64,000 nt of DNA from Bdellovibrionota bacterium (GCA_963170185.1 CAUJGS010000033.1:62001-126000); one strand, 5' to 3'; numbered from the stretch's first letter, positions 18,903-28,513 are shown. The notes: generated from the sequence alone by a model not told the origin. Numbers and translations: made by a program.

Positions 18903-20045
18903 ATGCGAGCGCAAACACGGATCCTATTGGTACTATTGGCGACTGTCTTTGCGTCTCCGAATATGGCAATCGCGCAAACATCGACGAAAATCGCCGAGCC
19001 GGTGGAGATAGCCAAACTTCCGAATGTGATTTGGGGGTTTGATTTCTTAGACGAGAACAACGTGCTACTGAGCACACGTGACGGCCAGATCCACCACCTC
19101 AACCTCCCAAGCCGAAAACAGCGCGTGCTTTCGGCCAAACCCGAAGTCGTGGCCAATGGCCAAGGCGGCCTTCTTGATCTTCGCATCGTGAAGGATGGCG
19201 ACAAAACGTTGGTTTATCTGACGGCCTCCGTGCGTCCTTCGACGGGCACAGAAAAGGAGAAAAAATCCAACACCACGACGGCGGTTTTGCGTGGTGAATG
19301 GACAGGCGGCTCTGCAGATGGCGACCTGAAGTCTCTTGCTCGCATCTTCGAAGCCGTTCCAAGCGTCGACTCGGCCCTGCACTTTGGTTCACGCCTGGCG
19401 TTTCACAAAGACGGCTCACTCTTTATGACTCTCGGCGAACGTAACGAGCGCGAGCGCGCCCAGAAAGTCGATCAGCATTGGGGCAAAGTTCTCCGCCTCA
19501 CGAAAGACGGCAAGGCCTTCCAGCAGACGTCTCCCATCAAAGGGGCTTTGGCGGCGGTCTACACATACGGACACCGCAATCCACAGGGTATTGCGATTAG
19601 CCCGGAAACAGGCGATGTCTTCGTCAATGAACACGGCCCTCGTGGCGGTGACGAGATCAATCTCTTAAAACCCGGAGCGAACTACGGCTGGCCTCTTGTC
19701 TCCCACGGCCGCGAATACTGGGGTCCAAAAATCAGCGACAAAACAGAGCTTCCGGCGGTTGAAAAGTCGCTGAAGTATTATGTTCCATCCATTGCACCTA
19801 GCTCGATGCACATCCTGAGCGGAAAGAAATACCCCGCGATGAAAGGTGCCTTACTGCAAGGGGCGCTCGTTCTTCAGCATCTCAACATCGTTCCTCTGAC
19901 TCGAAAAGGAGATCAGTGGGTTCTCGGCGAAGAAAAGCGACTCTTCGAAAAACTTGGCGAGCGCATTCGCTCCGTGAACGAATCGCCAGCGGGCGAACTC
20001 TACTTCGGAACCGACTCCGGCCGCTTTATGCACTTCCGGCTATAG
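18903..20045 (+). CDS. Exported PQQ-type aldose/sugar dehydrogenase family protein
   Basis: Start at ATG 18903 (GGGAG upstream, signal peptide MRAQTRILLVLLATVFA, cleavage near AIAQ), 380 residues. The beta-propeller of the soluble glucose dehydrogenase/sorbosone dehydrogenase family is indicated by YTYGHRNPQGIAISPETG, NEHGPRGGDEINLL and NYGWPLVSHGREY. The family oxidises sugars in the periplasm with PQQ; substrate here is unknown. It follows scoB by 13 bp in the same direction although its function does not fit the CoA pathway, so shared transcription may be incidental. Confidence 0.85.
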   Translation: MRAQTRILLVLLATVFASPNMAIAQTSTKIAEPVEIAKLPNVIWGFDFLDENNVLLSTRDGQIHHLNLPSRKQRVLSAKPEVVANGQGGLLDLRIVKDGDKTLVYLTASVRPSTGTEKEKKSNTTTAVLRGEWTGGSADGDLKSLARIFEAVPSVDSALHFGSRLAFHKDGSLFMTLGERNERERAQKVDQHWGKVLRLTKDGKAFQQTSPIKGALAAVYTYGHRNPQGIAISPETGDVFVNEHGPRGGDEINLLKPGANYGWPLVSHGREYWGPKISDKTELPAVEKSLKYYVPSIAPSSMHILSGKKYPAMKGALLQGALVLQHLNIVPLTRKGDQWVLGEEKRLFEKLGERIRSVNESPAGELYFGTDSGRFMHFRL

Positions 20046-20147
20046 GTGTCGCTACGCCCTCCGGGCTGCGCTGCTTTCCGTGCAGGAGCACGGAAAGATT
20101 GGAGAGGTGTCGCTACGCCCTCCGGGCTGCGCTGCTTTCCGTGCAGG
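20044..20147 (+). repeat. REP-like element, copy 2 (tandem 43-bp repeat)
   Basis: A 43-bp unit at 20044–20086 is repeated without mismatch at 20105–20147 (offset 61). The first unit is completed by a CTTTCCGTGC/GCACGGAAAG hairpin (20074–20097); the second keeps only the left arm. Related by reverse complement to 13538–13592. The first unit includes the last two bases of the upstream stop codon. Confidence 0.75.
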
Positions 20148-20257
20148 TCCTAGGTCTCGCTGTTTGGCATTGTGGCCGAGATCACTCCCACATTTCCTCG
20201 GCGACCTGATAGCCTATTTCTGGTTCTCTCTTAACCGAGACACGGGGCTTTTTAACA

Positions 20258-21247
20258 TTGGCTGATCCGAAAGTTCTAAAGAAGGGCGAATACTTGTTCA
20301 GAGAAGGCGATGCTTCTCTTGCGATGTACGTCATCAAAACCGGAAAACTTGGAATTTTGAAATCCAAAGGGAACTCTGAGATCTCACTGGCCGAACTCGG
20401 GCCAGGCGACATGGTCGGCGAGATGGCGTTTTTCGATCAAAAGCCAAGATCGGCATCCGCACGGGCGGTCTCCGACACCACCGTTATAGAACTGCCGTTT
20501 AAAGCGCTTAATGCTCAATTTAAGACGTTTCCAGAATGGTCGAAGGCGATCATGCGAACGGTGAACAATCACTTAAGAAACGCCAACCAGAGAATCAAGG
20601 CCTTGGAAAAATCGGAAGAAGAATCCAACGCCGTCTTCCCGCCTCACACTGTCACCCGACTCTGCGCGATTCTCGGCACCGTTGCAAAAGTCTACGGAGA
20701 AAAGACTCCCGACGGATCGGGCACGCTCGTGCCGCCAGGCACTTTGCGCAAATACACGATTCAGATTTTTCAGCAGCCGACCAATAAGATGCAAACCATG
20801 CTCGAGGTTCTGCAGGGGCTCGGGCATCTCAAGGTCGAGGAACTTGGAGAAGGTCGCCAGCGCATCACTGTCTTTCAGCCAGATTTTCTGATCCGCTTTG
20901 TCGACTTCTACAACGATTTTCTATTCAAGAGCGAAGACAAGCGGACCTCTATCGAAGAAAAAGAAATGAAGGCTGTGAAAGCGCTTCTGTTCTACGGAAA
21001 AAAGGCGACTCCCAACGAAAAAGGCGAGGTCAAACTCAACCTCACGCAAATGCAAAACGATTCGATGCGAGATCTCGGGGCGCTTTTCAATGTCGACGAC
21101 GTCAACTCGTTGGCCGAAAAAAAACTTGTCGGAGAAAAATTCTCTCTCGAAGGCGCTCTCGGCATGAGTTTCAACTTTGCCGAGCTTGAGACCCAATACC
21201 CGTACTGGGAACTCATTCACGCCTGCCGCAAAATCACACGCACCTAA
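20258..21247 (+). CDS. Cyclic-nucleotide-binding domain protein
   Basis: 329 residues from a TTG start. Residues 1–115 form a cNMP-binding domain: LKKGEYLFREGD at the start and a phosphate-binding cassette PGDMVGEMAFFDQKPRSASA with the key Gly-Glu and Arg. The C-terminal two-thirds is mixed helical (TVTRLCAILGTVAKVYG, IQIFQQPTNKMQTML) and may hold degenerate winged helices, but no clear Crp-type recognition helix is visible. It is a candidate effector for the cyclic nucleotide made by the CHASE2 cyclase at 36–39 kb; that link is inference. Confidence 0.8.
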   Translation: MADPKVLKKGEYLFREGDASLAMYVIKTGKLGILKSKGNSEISLAELGPGDMVGEMAFFDQKPRSASARAVSDTTVIELPFKALNAQFKTFPEWSKAIMRTVNNHLRNANQRIKALEKSEEESNAVFPPHTVTRLCAILGTVAKVYGEKTPDGSGTLVPPGTLRKYTIQIFQQPTNKMQTMLEVLQGLGHLKVEELGEGRQRITVFQPDFLIRFVDFYNDFLFKSEDKRTSIEEKEMKAVKALLFYGKKATPNEKGEVKLNLTQMQNDSMRDLGALFNVDDVNSLAEKKLVGEKFSLEGALGMSFNFAELETQYPYWELIHACRKITRT

Positions 21248-21279
21248 GCACTTAACAAAACGCCTTGTCGGCAGCGTGC

Positions 21280-22749
21280 CTATCGATAGCGCGTTGGAAG
21301 CTGCTCTGGCGAAAGCCTTCGGATATCCTCACGGCCGATCGTGTAAACACGAAGCGCATTGGTTGTTCCACGCTCCAGCACAGGAACCCCAAGCGTGAGG
21401 ATGACCTTGTCACCTGGCTTCACGAGGCCATACTCCAAAAGAAGCCGCTCGATCTGCTGCATAGCCTCGTCTGACGAGTTATACGGATCGATCTTCAATG
21501 TTTGAATACCCCACACGAGCTCAAGGCGGTTCAGCGTCGGAAGAATATGAGTCACCGCGATGATACGAGCTTTGGGGCGATAGCCGGAAATGATAGTCGC
21601 CGTCTTTCCCGAAGTCGTTAGACACACAATCGCTGTGGCATTGAGCTTCATCGCCGTCAGCGCACTGGCCGCGCCAATTCCATCGGCGACCGATGAGAAC
21701 TGTTCATCCATGCGCATGTCATAGAAATAATCCCCGTTGCGCTCGACCTCGACAATGATGTCGTGCATGGTCTGAATACAGCGAAACGGAAAACGTCCGC
21801 TTGCCGATTCAGCAGAAAGCATCAAAGCGTCCGAGCCATCCAAGACGGCGTTTGCGACGTCCGTGATCTCAGCGCGCGTCGGACGCGGGTTTTCGGTCAT
21901 TGAGTCAAGCATCTGCGTCGCCGTGATAACAGGTCGACCTACTGAATTACATAGCTTTACAATTTGTTTTTGAATTTGCGGAAGCCTGGTCTGTCCAACT
22001 TCAACCGCCAGGTCCCCACGAGCCACCATAACTCCGTCGGAAAGACGAACGACTTCTTCGAGGTTCTCAATCGCTTCCAACATCTCGATCTTCGCTACGA
22101 TTCTTGCCGACGAGCCCTGTGCTTGAATCAACTCCCGCAGCTTTCTAATGTCGTCACCACGACGGACGAAACTCAAAGCCACGTAATCCACACCATGTTT
22201 GAGGCCAAATTCGAGATCCTTAAGATCCTTCTCCGTCAGGCAGTCCACCGAGAGTTCGCCACCGGGAACGTTCATTCCTTTGCGGTCCTTTAAAACACCG
22301 CCGTAGATGACCGTGCAGTGCACTTCATCGCCGTCGACGGCGTCGACACGAAGCTCTAGAAGACCGTCATCCAGCATGATGCGTCCGCCGACACGGCTAC
22401 TTTGAGGAAGTCGCTTAAAATCAGATGGGATCAATCCTGGTTTACCCAAGACGTCTTTCACCGTGATGACGACTTTCTCACCTTCTTCGATTTCGATAGC
22501 CCCGTTTTCAAAACGGCCGACACGAATCTTAGGCCCCTGAAGATCTTGAAGAATCGTCAACGGTGCATGCATCTCTACTGAAAGAGCTCGCAAGTCTTTG
22601 ATCACCTCAAGATGATCTTCGTGACTGCCATGTGAGAAATTCAGACGAGCCACGTTCATGCCGGCGGCAATCGCTCGTCTTAGATTGTCTTTACCTCGAA
22701 TTGCAGGGCCAATAGTTGCAACAATCTTCGTACGGCGATCTGCCAGCAT
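21280..22749 (-). CDS. pyk: Pyruvate kinase
   Basis: 489 residues, full length. Opens RRTKIVATIGPAIRG with RLNFSHGSHEDH, the substrate/metal motif KIEMLEAIENLEEVV (catalytic Lys and Glu), MVARGDLAVEVG and QMLDSMTENPRPTRAE. It transfers phosphate from phosphoenolpyruvate to ADP in glycolysis. It converges with the cNMP-binding gene with 32 bp between the stops. A hairpin (22781–22805) lies just upstream of its start. Confidence 0.96.
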   Translation of the reverse strand: MLADRRTKIVATIGPAIRGKDNLRRAIAAGMNVARLNFSHGSHEDHLEVIKDLRALSVEMHAPLTILQDLQGPKIRVGRFENGAIEIEEGEKVVITVKDVLGKPGLIPSDFKRLPQSSRVGGRIMLDDGLLELRVDAVDGDEVHCTVIYGGVLKDRKGMNVPGGELSVDCLTEKDLKDLEFGLKHGVDYVALSFVRRGDDIRKLRELIQAQGSSARIVAKIEMLEAIENLEEVVRLSDGVMVARGDLAVEVGQTRLPQIQKQIVKLCNSVGRPVITATQMLDSMTENPRPTRAEITDVANAVLDGSDALMLSAESASGRFPFRCIQTMHDIIVEVERNGDYFYDMRMDEQFSSVADGIGAASALTAMKLNATAIVCLTTSGKTATIISGYRPKARIIAVTHILPTLNRLELVWGIQTLKIDPYNSSDEAMQQIERLLLEYGLVKPGDKVILTLGVPVLERGTTNALRVYTIGREDIRRLSPEQLPTRYR

Positions 22750-22780
22750 TTTGATGTCCTAGCTTCTGTTCTATAAACTT

Positions 22781-22805
22781 CGCCGAAGCTCGGCGAACTT
22801 CGGCG
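22781..22805. other. Hairpin between coiled-coil gene and pyk
   Basis: CGCCGAAG (22781–22788) and CTTCGGCG (22798–22805) form an 8-bp stem with a 9-base loop. The T-run follows on the plus strand, opposite to the flanking genes, so on the minus strand it would act as a plain stem-loop in the pyk leader or a weak terminator. Confidence 0.5.
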
Positions 22806-22809
22806 TTTT

Positions 22810-24477
22810 TTAAGCCTTCGGTTTTTGTCGCGTCATATTCACGAGGGACTCCTCATGTCGACGCTTCAACCCATCAAGCTCTCGCCGATGGGATTCTTCA
22901 AGCTTCGCAATTCTATTCTCAAATTGGGAAGCCTGACGCTGCATTTCAACACTCTTTTGTTCGGTCAAAGCCTTCTTTTCGCGCTCGGCGATCGCGTTTT
23001 GATTCTTCAATAGAGATTGCTGTTCAGCCTTTAACCGGTCGACCTCGTTTTGATGCCTTTGATTGAGCTCCAAAAGCTTTTCTTGAAACTTCAATTCCCG
23101 CTCATTGGAAGCCTTCGAGAAGTTTTGAAAAATCAAACCCTGGTCACGCTTGTTTTGTTCGCGAATCTCGCGAAGTGAGGATTCAAAGTTCTCGCGATTG
23201 GCCGAAAGCGAATCGTTATAAAAATCTTTGAGATACACTTCTTCACGTTGATTCATATCTTTAAGGCGCGTTTCACGGTTCATGACCTGAAGCTCTTTCG
23301 CGGCGATTTCTCGCTCGTGCTGCACCTTGGTGTTCCCCATGTGCTCCTTGGCCTTAGTTCTCTCCATTTCGATCTTGTCTTGGAAATTACGGTTCGAAGT
23401 CATCAACTGCTGATCCTTTTCCCGAATCACATTCGAGACGACCTTCGCATTGCGCGCGTTGGAAATCTTCACCGTCTCTAGACGATCTCGTTCAAGAGAC
23501 TCGATATTCTCGCTCATCGCGGCACGTGTGTTACTCACTTCACGGTTTTTCTGGCGATTGAGACTCTCCTGCTGCCGTACGAGCTCGTTCTTCAATCGGC
23601 GATTCTCAGCACCGGCGGAATCAACCTCGTTTTCGATCCGATCCTGAATAGTATTTCGGAAAGATTCACTGCTAAGAGAATTGGCATCCGTATGTTTTTG
23701 AAGCGCTTTCTCATAGCGTGCACGATTGTTCTCGATTCCGTCTTGAAACTGCTCCCGCGCATTTTGAAGATTGCCGGCATGTTCGGCCGACTGATTGCTA
23801 AGAGCTTCCATATGGACCTTGGAAAGCCGCTGTTCTGTTCGTCGTTTGTTATTTTCCAAATCGCCAAGCTGGCGATCTTTCGACGTCCGCATCGCCTGAT
23901 AATCACGCTGAGCCTGATCCAGTCGGCGATCACGATCCCCACGAACGATTTCCATTTCTTTTTTATGAGCTTCGTTGAGTTTCTCGCGCTGACCCGAGAT
24001 GGACTTCTGGGCTGAGTCACGAGTTTGGTTCAAACCCTCGAAGTAGTCGTTCTGACTTTTTCCTAGCTGAGACTCATACTGCCTCTTTTGCTCGGCCGCC
24101 TGCCGATCTTTGATCAGCGAGGATTTTTCCATCTGTTGGCGCATTGTATCTTCGGTCAGCTTCTGCTTTTGTTCGGCTTCGACCGCCGCTTTTCTAACTT
24201 GGTTTTGATGAAGAGATCTTAGGTCTTCGATCTCTTTTTGGTAGCGCATGTCGCGCGTCGAAATCGCTTCGCGAGTTCTTTCACGAAGATCATCCATCTG
24301 ACGACTATGTGCTTCTTCCATTTGCCGAAGTTCCGTCTGATGAACCTCGTTTAAACGTTTGATCTCTTGAGAATGTTTTTTTGCCTGATCAACATCACGC
24401 TCTTGGTAAGTCTCACGAGCTCGACGCAAAGCTTCGTCCTGCTGGGAACGTTTGTCAGCGGAACCTACTGAAGACAT
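22810..24477 (-). CDS. Long coiled-coil protein
   Basis: Start at ATG 24477, with GGAGGAG 6 bases upstream (555 residues); the ORF-track extension to 24615 is untypical of the protein. Nearly the whole length is charged heptad-rich helix (for example QAKKHSQEIKRLNEVHQTEL), very rich in Glu, Gln, Lys, Arg and Asn with few hydrophobics. No membrane segment or signal peptide. It probably forms a filament or scaffold in the cytoplasm. Function unknown; SMC- or filament-like comparisons are not justified without a head domain. Confidence 0.75.
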   Translation of the reverse strand: MSSVGSADKRSQQDEALRRARETYQERDVDQAKKHSQEIKRLNEVHQTELRQMEEAHSRQMDDLRERTREAISTRDMRYQKEIEDLRSLHQNQVRKAAVEAEQKQKLTEDTMRQQMEKSSLIKDRQAAEQKRQYESQLGKSQNDYFEGLNQTRDSAQKSISGQREKLNEAHKKEMEIVRGDRDRRLDQAQRDYQAMRTSKDRQLGDLENNKRRTEQRLSKVHMEALSNQSAEHAGNLQNAREQFQDGIENNRARYEKALQKHTDANSLSSESFRNTIQDRIENEVDSAGAENRRLKNELVRQQESLNRQKNREVSNTRAAMSENIESLERDRLETVKISNARNAKVVSNVIREKDQQLMTSNRNFQDKIEMERTKAKEHMGNTKVQHEREIAAKELQVMNRETRLKDMNQREEVYLKDFYNDSLSANRENFESSLREIREQNKRDQGLIFQNFSKASNERELKFQEKLLELNQRHQNEVDRLKAEQQSLLKNQNAIAEREKKALTEQKSVEMQRQASQFENRIAKLEESHRRELDGLKRRHEESLVNMTRQKPKA

Positions 24478-24664
24478 GAGTTCTCCTCCATGAGAAATCG
24501 TCCAGAGAAAACATAGCAAGTGTCTATCAAAACACCTGAAAGTCCGCCTCGTCGGCCGACACCCATAGAATACATCAAGTATCGATTTTGGCTGAAGAAA
24601 GCTCTGGCGATTCACTTAAAAGGCCAGACTTAAGGCCTGCTACCGCAAAAGACTTTGAAGGATT

Positions 24665-25537
24665 TTATTCGACCGACAAGACCTTGCGACGAAACATCGC
24701 TCGAATTTCACGGTCTTCCGCTTCTCGCTTCGCCGCTTCACGACGTCGTTTCTCGGCCGCTGCCTCTAGCGAGGCCAGTTTGCGGTTTACTGCGTCTTGG
24801 TGAATCTGCGCCGCTAGTTCCGCAGCTCCTCGCTGCAACACGAGGATCTGATCCACTCGTTCGGAAAATTTCTTTTTCTCGCCAGCAAAAAGCTTGGCCT
24901 CTCGCACCACTTGCGATTCGAGATCCAATGGAAGCGGAGCTCCCACTTCATACCTTCCGCTGCGACGATCCGGCTTGCTGAAGCGAACTTCCATCCCGGA
25001 ACCGATCCAGCCCTCATCGCGCCCGCCGGAAAAAAGCTCCACCTTTCGACTTCCCGTATTCACAACCGAAATGCTGTTGTTATAGCGCTCGACAAAAAAT
25101 TCGCCCTCACCTTGTACTCTCGCCGCCTGTTTCCAGTTGGAAGAGCTGGAAACCAAAAGCACGGTTTTTGCCGCCAAGCCCGCCGTAGAACCCGCTTTCG
25201 CAGGATCCGCCCCATCCCCTGGTCCGACACGCACGAAGCCCTCAACCAGGCGATAGCGATCGGCGGCCTCGCGAATCAAAATCGTGTTGTCGCCCACGGT
25301 AAGTACTCGGCCTTCTGACTTCAGAACCAGCTTTCTTCCTTGTCCGACCCGAAACGAACAGGGATTCACGCTGGGCGCCGCTTGCGTCAGACAGCCTTTT
25401 GGCTCTTCCAGCAAGTCGGACGTGTACTTGAGGCCATCGGAATCATAGGAAACCTCACGAAGCTGAACGCGCTCCGCCGCTTTCGCCGTGGCGGCCGCAA
25501 AGATCGCCAGGGCCACAATGAAAAACCGAAGCATCAT
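24665..25537 (-). CDS. Exported FecR-like protein with basic helical tail
   Basis: 290 residues with a signal peptide (MMLRFFIVALAIFAAATAKA). The middle is beta-rich with FecR-type phrasing (GRKLVLKSEGRVLTVGDNTI, FFVERYNNSISVVNTGSRKV). The C-terminus is a charged helix (AAAEKRRREAAKREAEDREI). A cysteine pair (KGCLTQ, NPCSF) is present. Its start overlaps the stop of the TPR gene by 4 bases, so the two are translationally coupled and likely act together in the periplasm. The FecR relation is tentative. Confidence 0.6.
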   Translation of the reverse strand: MMLRFFIVALAIFAAATAKAAERVQLREVSYDSDGLKYTSDLLEEPKGCLTQAAPSVNPCSFRVGQGRKLVLKSEGRVLTVGDNTILIREAADRYRLVEGFVRVGPGDGADPAKAGSTAGLAAKTVLLVSSSSNWKQAARVQGEGEFFVERYNNSISVVNTGSRKVELFSGGRDEGWIGSGMEVRFSKPDRRSGRYEVGAPLPLDLESQVVREAKLFAGEKKKFSERVDQILVLQRGAAELAAQIHQDAVNRKLASLEAAAEKRRREAAKREAEDREIRAMFRRKVLSVE

Positions 25538-26226
25538 ATATCCACGGCCTTCAGAGAAAGCTCAGCTTGGCGCTTGAGCTCGGCTTGGCTAAAGTTTTGG
25601 CTGATCGAGCGGTAGATCTCAGCCGCATCTTCGATGCGATCTCGTCGCTCATAAATTTTCGCCAGACGAAGCAGTGAAAACCCAGTTAACTCACTCTCTG
25701 GATACAAGCGAATCATCTGTTCGACAACTTCGATACAGGCCTCGTAGTCCTTGGACTGGTAGTAGCCCTCAACCAATAAAAAACGCGCCTCTGGACCATG
25801 AATCGAGTCCGGATACGATTTCAAAAGGCCTTCTAACCGAACATTCGACTCATGATAATTATGAGCACGAAACTCCTCCTTGGCGCGCTCCAGGAGGCTT
25901 GATGCACGCTCAAACTTCAAAGTCTTTGAAGAGGAGTTCACGACACTTGCGATGGTACGCAGCTGATAGGTCTTCGATGTTTCCGGCAGACCCTTTAATA
26001 GGCCCGGCAGATTCTGAGCAATCACTTCGCGTGTTTCTTGATTGTCCTCTTGCGCCAAACGTTCCCGGAAGTAGGATTCCGCAAGACGCTTTTCCGCCAA
26101 TTGCAGACGTTCACGCAAAACCTCTGTTTCGGTGTGGTCTTTCAAAACCGATTCACGAAGCCCGAGAATCATCAGGCAGATGATTAAGATCGTCGAAGAA
26201 AAGAGTGCTGGAGAAAGTCGTGCCAT
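25534..26226 (-). CDS. Membrane-anchored TPR protein
   Basis: 230 residues. An N-terminal hydrophobic segment (LFSSTILIICLMILGL) acts as an anchor or uncleaved signal, then a helical region and TPR-like repeats (HNYHESNVRLEGLLKSYPDS, KDYEACIEVVEQMIRLYPES, DRIEDAAEIYRSISQNF). The pattern is that of BamD/CpoB-type periplasmic TPR proteins. Coupled by a 4-base overlap to the FecR-like gene downstream. Confidence 0.75.
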   Translation of the reverse strand: MARLSPALFSSTILIICLMILGLRESVLKDHTETEVLRERLQLAEKRLAESYFRERLAQEDNQETREVIAQNLPGLLKGLPETSKTYQLRTIASVVNSSSKTLKFERASSLLERAKEEFRAHNYHESNVRLEGLLKSYPDSIHGPEARFLLVEGYYQSKDYEACIEVVEQMIRLYPESELTGFSLLRLAKIYERRDRIEDAAEIYRSISQNFSQAELKRQAELSLKAVDI

Positions 26227-26275
26227 CCCGAATATTTATCGGACGTTCTTCGATCTTTTTTTAAACTTAGAACAA

Positions 26276-26298
26276 GGCTGTCTCATCATAAGACAGCC
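26276..26298 (-). terminator. Hairpin downstream of argS
   Basis: GGCTGTCT/AGACAGCC (8 bp, 7-base loop) about 40 bases after the argS stop on the minus strand. The following TTGTTCT is a weak U-tract, so it may be an inefficient terminator. Confidence 0.45.
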
Positions 26299-26340
26299 AC
26301 ATCCTTATCCTGGTCCAATATCTAGGTCAGATTCGTCGAT

Positions 26341-28122
26341 TTACATCACATCCGGAGCGCGAATCGAGAGTTTCGCAAGGCCCTCGTGCAAGACCGCCTG
26401 GGTCGCCGCCACCAATGCCATTCGAGATTCCTCGATCTCGGCCGCCTCTCCCAGAATTCGATTGTTGTGATAAAAGCGCGAGAACACACCGCAAACTTCG
26501 AGGAGATACTGAGCCAGAATATTTGGACGGAAGCCACGGAAAGACGCTTCCAGAATTTCGTCGTACGAGAACAACAGGCGAATAAGCTCACGTTCGTCTT
26601 TTTCGCCCATCACGCGTGCCGGATTCAGTTTCGGCGGCAGCCCACCGTTTTTCTCTGCATATTTTCGCAAGAGGCTCTGACAGCGCACATGCATGTACTG
26701 CACATATGGCCCGCTATCGCCTTCGAAACTCAAGATCCGATCCCAATCGAACTCGACGTTTTTCACACGGTCAAAAACGAGATCACCGAAGATCACGGCA
26801 CCGACACCGACATCCGTCGCGATCTGCGTACGCTCCGCCAGCGAGAGATGCGGGTTCTTTTTTTCGATCAATTCCGAAGTCCGCTCGATCGCTTGTTTCA
26901 AAATGTCTTCAAGGAAAATGACGTTTCCTTTGCGAGTCGACATTTTTACGCCGTCTTTAAAACGGTAGAGACCAAACGAGATGTGGTGACACTCTTTTGC
27001 CCACTCAAACCCCGCAAGTTCCAGTACTTTGAATACTTGTTTAAAGTGCAAGGTCTGATCGACCCCGACCACGTAGAGGCAAAGATCCGCGCCAAGTTCC
27101 TCTTTGCGATAAATCGCAGAAGCGATATCGCGCGTCGCGTAGAGCGAAGCACCATCGCTTTTTCGAATCAAGCAAGGCGGCATATCGTCACCCATCGGGA
27201 CAACCATTGCACCTTCGCTTTCCGTCAAAAGCCCCTTTTTCTCTAAGAGATTTTCAACAGGCTTTAAGCGATCGTTGTAGAATGATTCACCACGAACAAG
27301 GTCATGTTTAACACCCAAAAGGTCCCAAAGCTTTTGATCTTCCACCAAGGTGATGTCGACAAACATCTTCCAGATTTTCTCGATCTCTTTATCACCCTGT
27401 TCAAGGCGTTTAAATACGAGCGACCCTTCGGCGTCCAACGCAGGGTCTTTTGCCGCCTCGTCGTGGAATTTCACATAGAGGTCAAACAAGCTCTGAAAGG
27501 GCGCGTTTTTGAAATCGTATTGATCGCCCCACTTTTGATAAGCCCAAGCAAGCTTCCCGAACTGAACTCCCCAATCGCCTAAGTGATTCAGCCCAATCAC
27601 CTCGTAGCCTTGGGTTTCGGCGATGTTGCGAATCGCCTGGCCGATAACAGTGGCGCGCAGTGTACCCACGTGCATGGGCTTTGCGACGTTTGGCGACGAA
27701 TAGTCGATGACGATTTTTTTCCCTTTTCCGTCGGCAGAAAAGCCCAACTTCCCCTTGGAGTCGCGGATCGCCGCAAACAAACGATTCTGCAGAGCAAGGC
27801 CTGAGAATGTGAGATTGACGTATCCACCGACCGCCATCGCCTTTTCAAGCCCCAAGTCTTTGGCGACCTGATTTCCATCAATCAGGCTCTGAAGATGCGT
27901 CGCGATTTTCAGCGCAATAGGTGGTGGTCCCTGTCGCATGAGTTTCGCTAAGCTAAAGACCGGAAACGCTAAGTGACCGTGCTCAAGGTTTTTAGGCTGC
28001 TCCAATACGTTTTCGAGTTTTGCGACTGACACGGCCTCGTTGTCAGAAAATTCCGGCGGCAAGAGTTTTCGCAACTCGTTACTCAAAAAAATAGCGGTCT
28101 GATTTCTTAGTTGTCGCAACAT
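26341..28122 (-). CDS. argS: Arginyl-tRNA synthetase
   Basis: 593 residues. The class I signature appears as SPNVAKPMHVGTLRATVIG (HIGH equivalent HVGT), with GVKMSTRKGNV as the second signature region, a C-terminal DALR anticodon-binding domain (RFYHNNRILGE) and the N-terminal additional domain. It charges tRNA-Arg with arginine. No unusual insertions. Confidence 0.97.
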   Translation of the reverse strand: MLRQLRNQTAIFLSNELRKLLPPEFSDNEAVSVAKLENVLEQPKNLEHGHLAFPVFSLAKLMRQGPPPIALKIATHLQSLIDGNQVAKDLGLEKAMAVGGYVNLTFSGLALQNRLFAAIRDSKGKLGFSADGKGKKIVIDYSSPNVAKPMHVGTLRATVIGQAIRNIAETQGYEVIGLNHLGDWGVQFGKLAWAYQKWGDQYDFKNAPFQSLFDLYVKFHDEAAKDPALDAEGSLVFKRLEQGDKEIEKIWKMFVDITLVEDQKLWDLLGVKHDLVRGESFYNDRLKPVENLLEKKGLLTESEGAMVVPMGDDMPPCLIRKSDGASLYATRDIASAIYRKEELGADLCLYVVGVDQTLHFKQVFKVLELAGFEWAKECHHISFGLYRFKDGVKMSTRKGNVIFLEDILKQAIERTSELIEKKNPHLSLAERTQIATDVGVGAVIFGDLVFDRVKNVEFDWDRILSFEGDSGPYVQYMHVRCQSLLRKYAEKNGGLPPKLNPARVMGEKDERELIRLLFSYDEILEASFRGFRPNILAQYLLEVCGVFSRFYHNNRILGEAAEIEESRMALVAATQAVLHEGLAKLSIRAPDVM

Positions 28123-28240
28123 TTAAACACCGCTCCCTCGTACATGCGCTTGTTCGAGTTAGAAAATATCAGAAGCCTTGACGATAAACCAGACCGAACC
28201 TAAATACTGGCGCTCCAGATCTTGCGAGGGGGGCCCGTAA

Positions 28241-28513
28241 GTGAACAAAGCAGAACTCATCGATAAAGTCGCATCCAAAACGAAGCTCACAAAAGTTCAG
28301 TCGGAAGACGTGATCGACGCCGCTCTTGAGATCATCTCGAAAGCGGTCGCAAAGGGTGACGAAGTGAAACTCGTGGGATTCGGGACATTTTCGATGACGT
28401 CGCGTCGCTCACGCACTGGCCGCAATCCCAAAACGGGAACAAAGCTCGTTATCCCCGCTGCAAAAGTGCCTAAATTTAAACCAGGCAAGGACTTCAAAGA
28501 CCTCGTGAAGTAG
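28241..28513 (+). CDS. hup: HU-type DNA-binding protein
   Basis: 90 residues, exactly HU size, from a GTG start preceded by a GAGGGGGG tract. MNKAELIDKVASKTKLTK, then GDEVKLVGFGTF and the arm GRNPKTGTKLVIPA give a secure match to HU/IHF, and the sequence is closer to HU. It is a nucleoid protein that bends and compacts DNA. Its last 20 bases overlap the converging GYF-type gene. Confidence 0.95.
   Translation: MNKAELIDKVASKTKLTKVQSEDVIDAALEIISKAVAKGDEVKLVGFGTFSMTSRRSRTGRNPKTGTKLVIPAAKVPKFKPGKDFKDLVK

Noticed and set aside
22781-22811. Hairpin plus T-run read as a strong terminator
   Set aside because: The T-run is on the plus strand while both flanking genes are on the minus strand, so it is listed only as a hairpin.
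26386-27246. 286-codon plus ORF inside argS
   Set aside because: Antisense shadow of argS.
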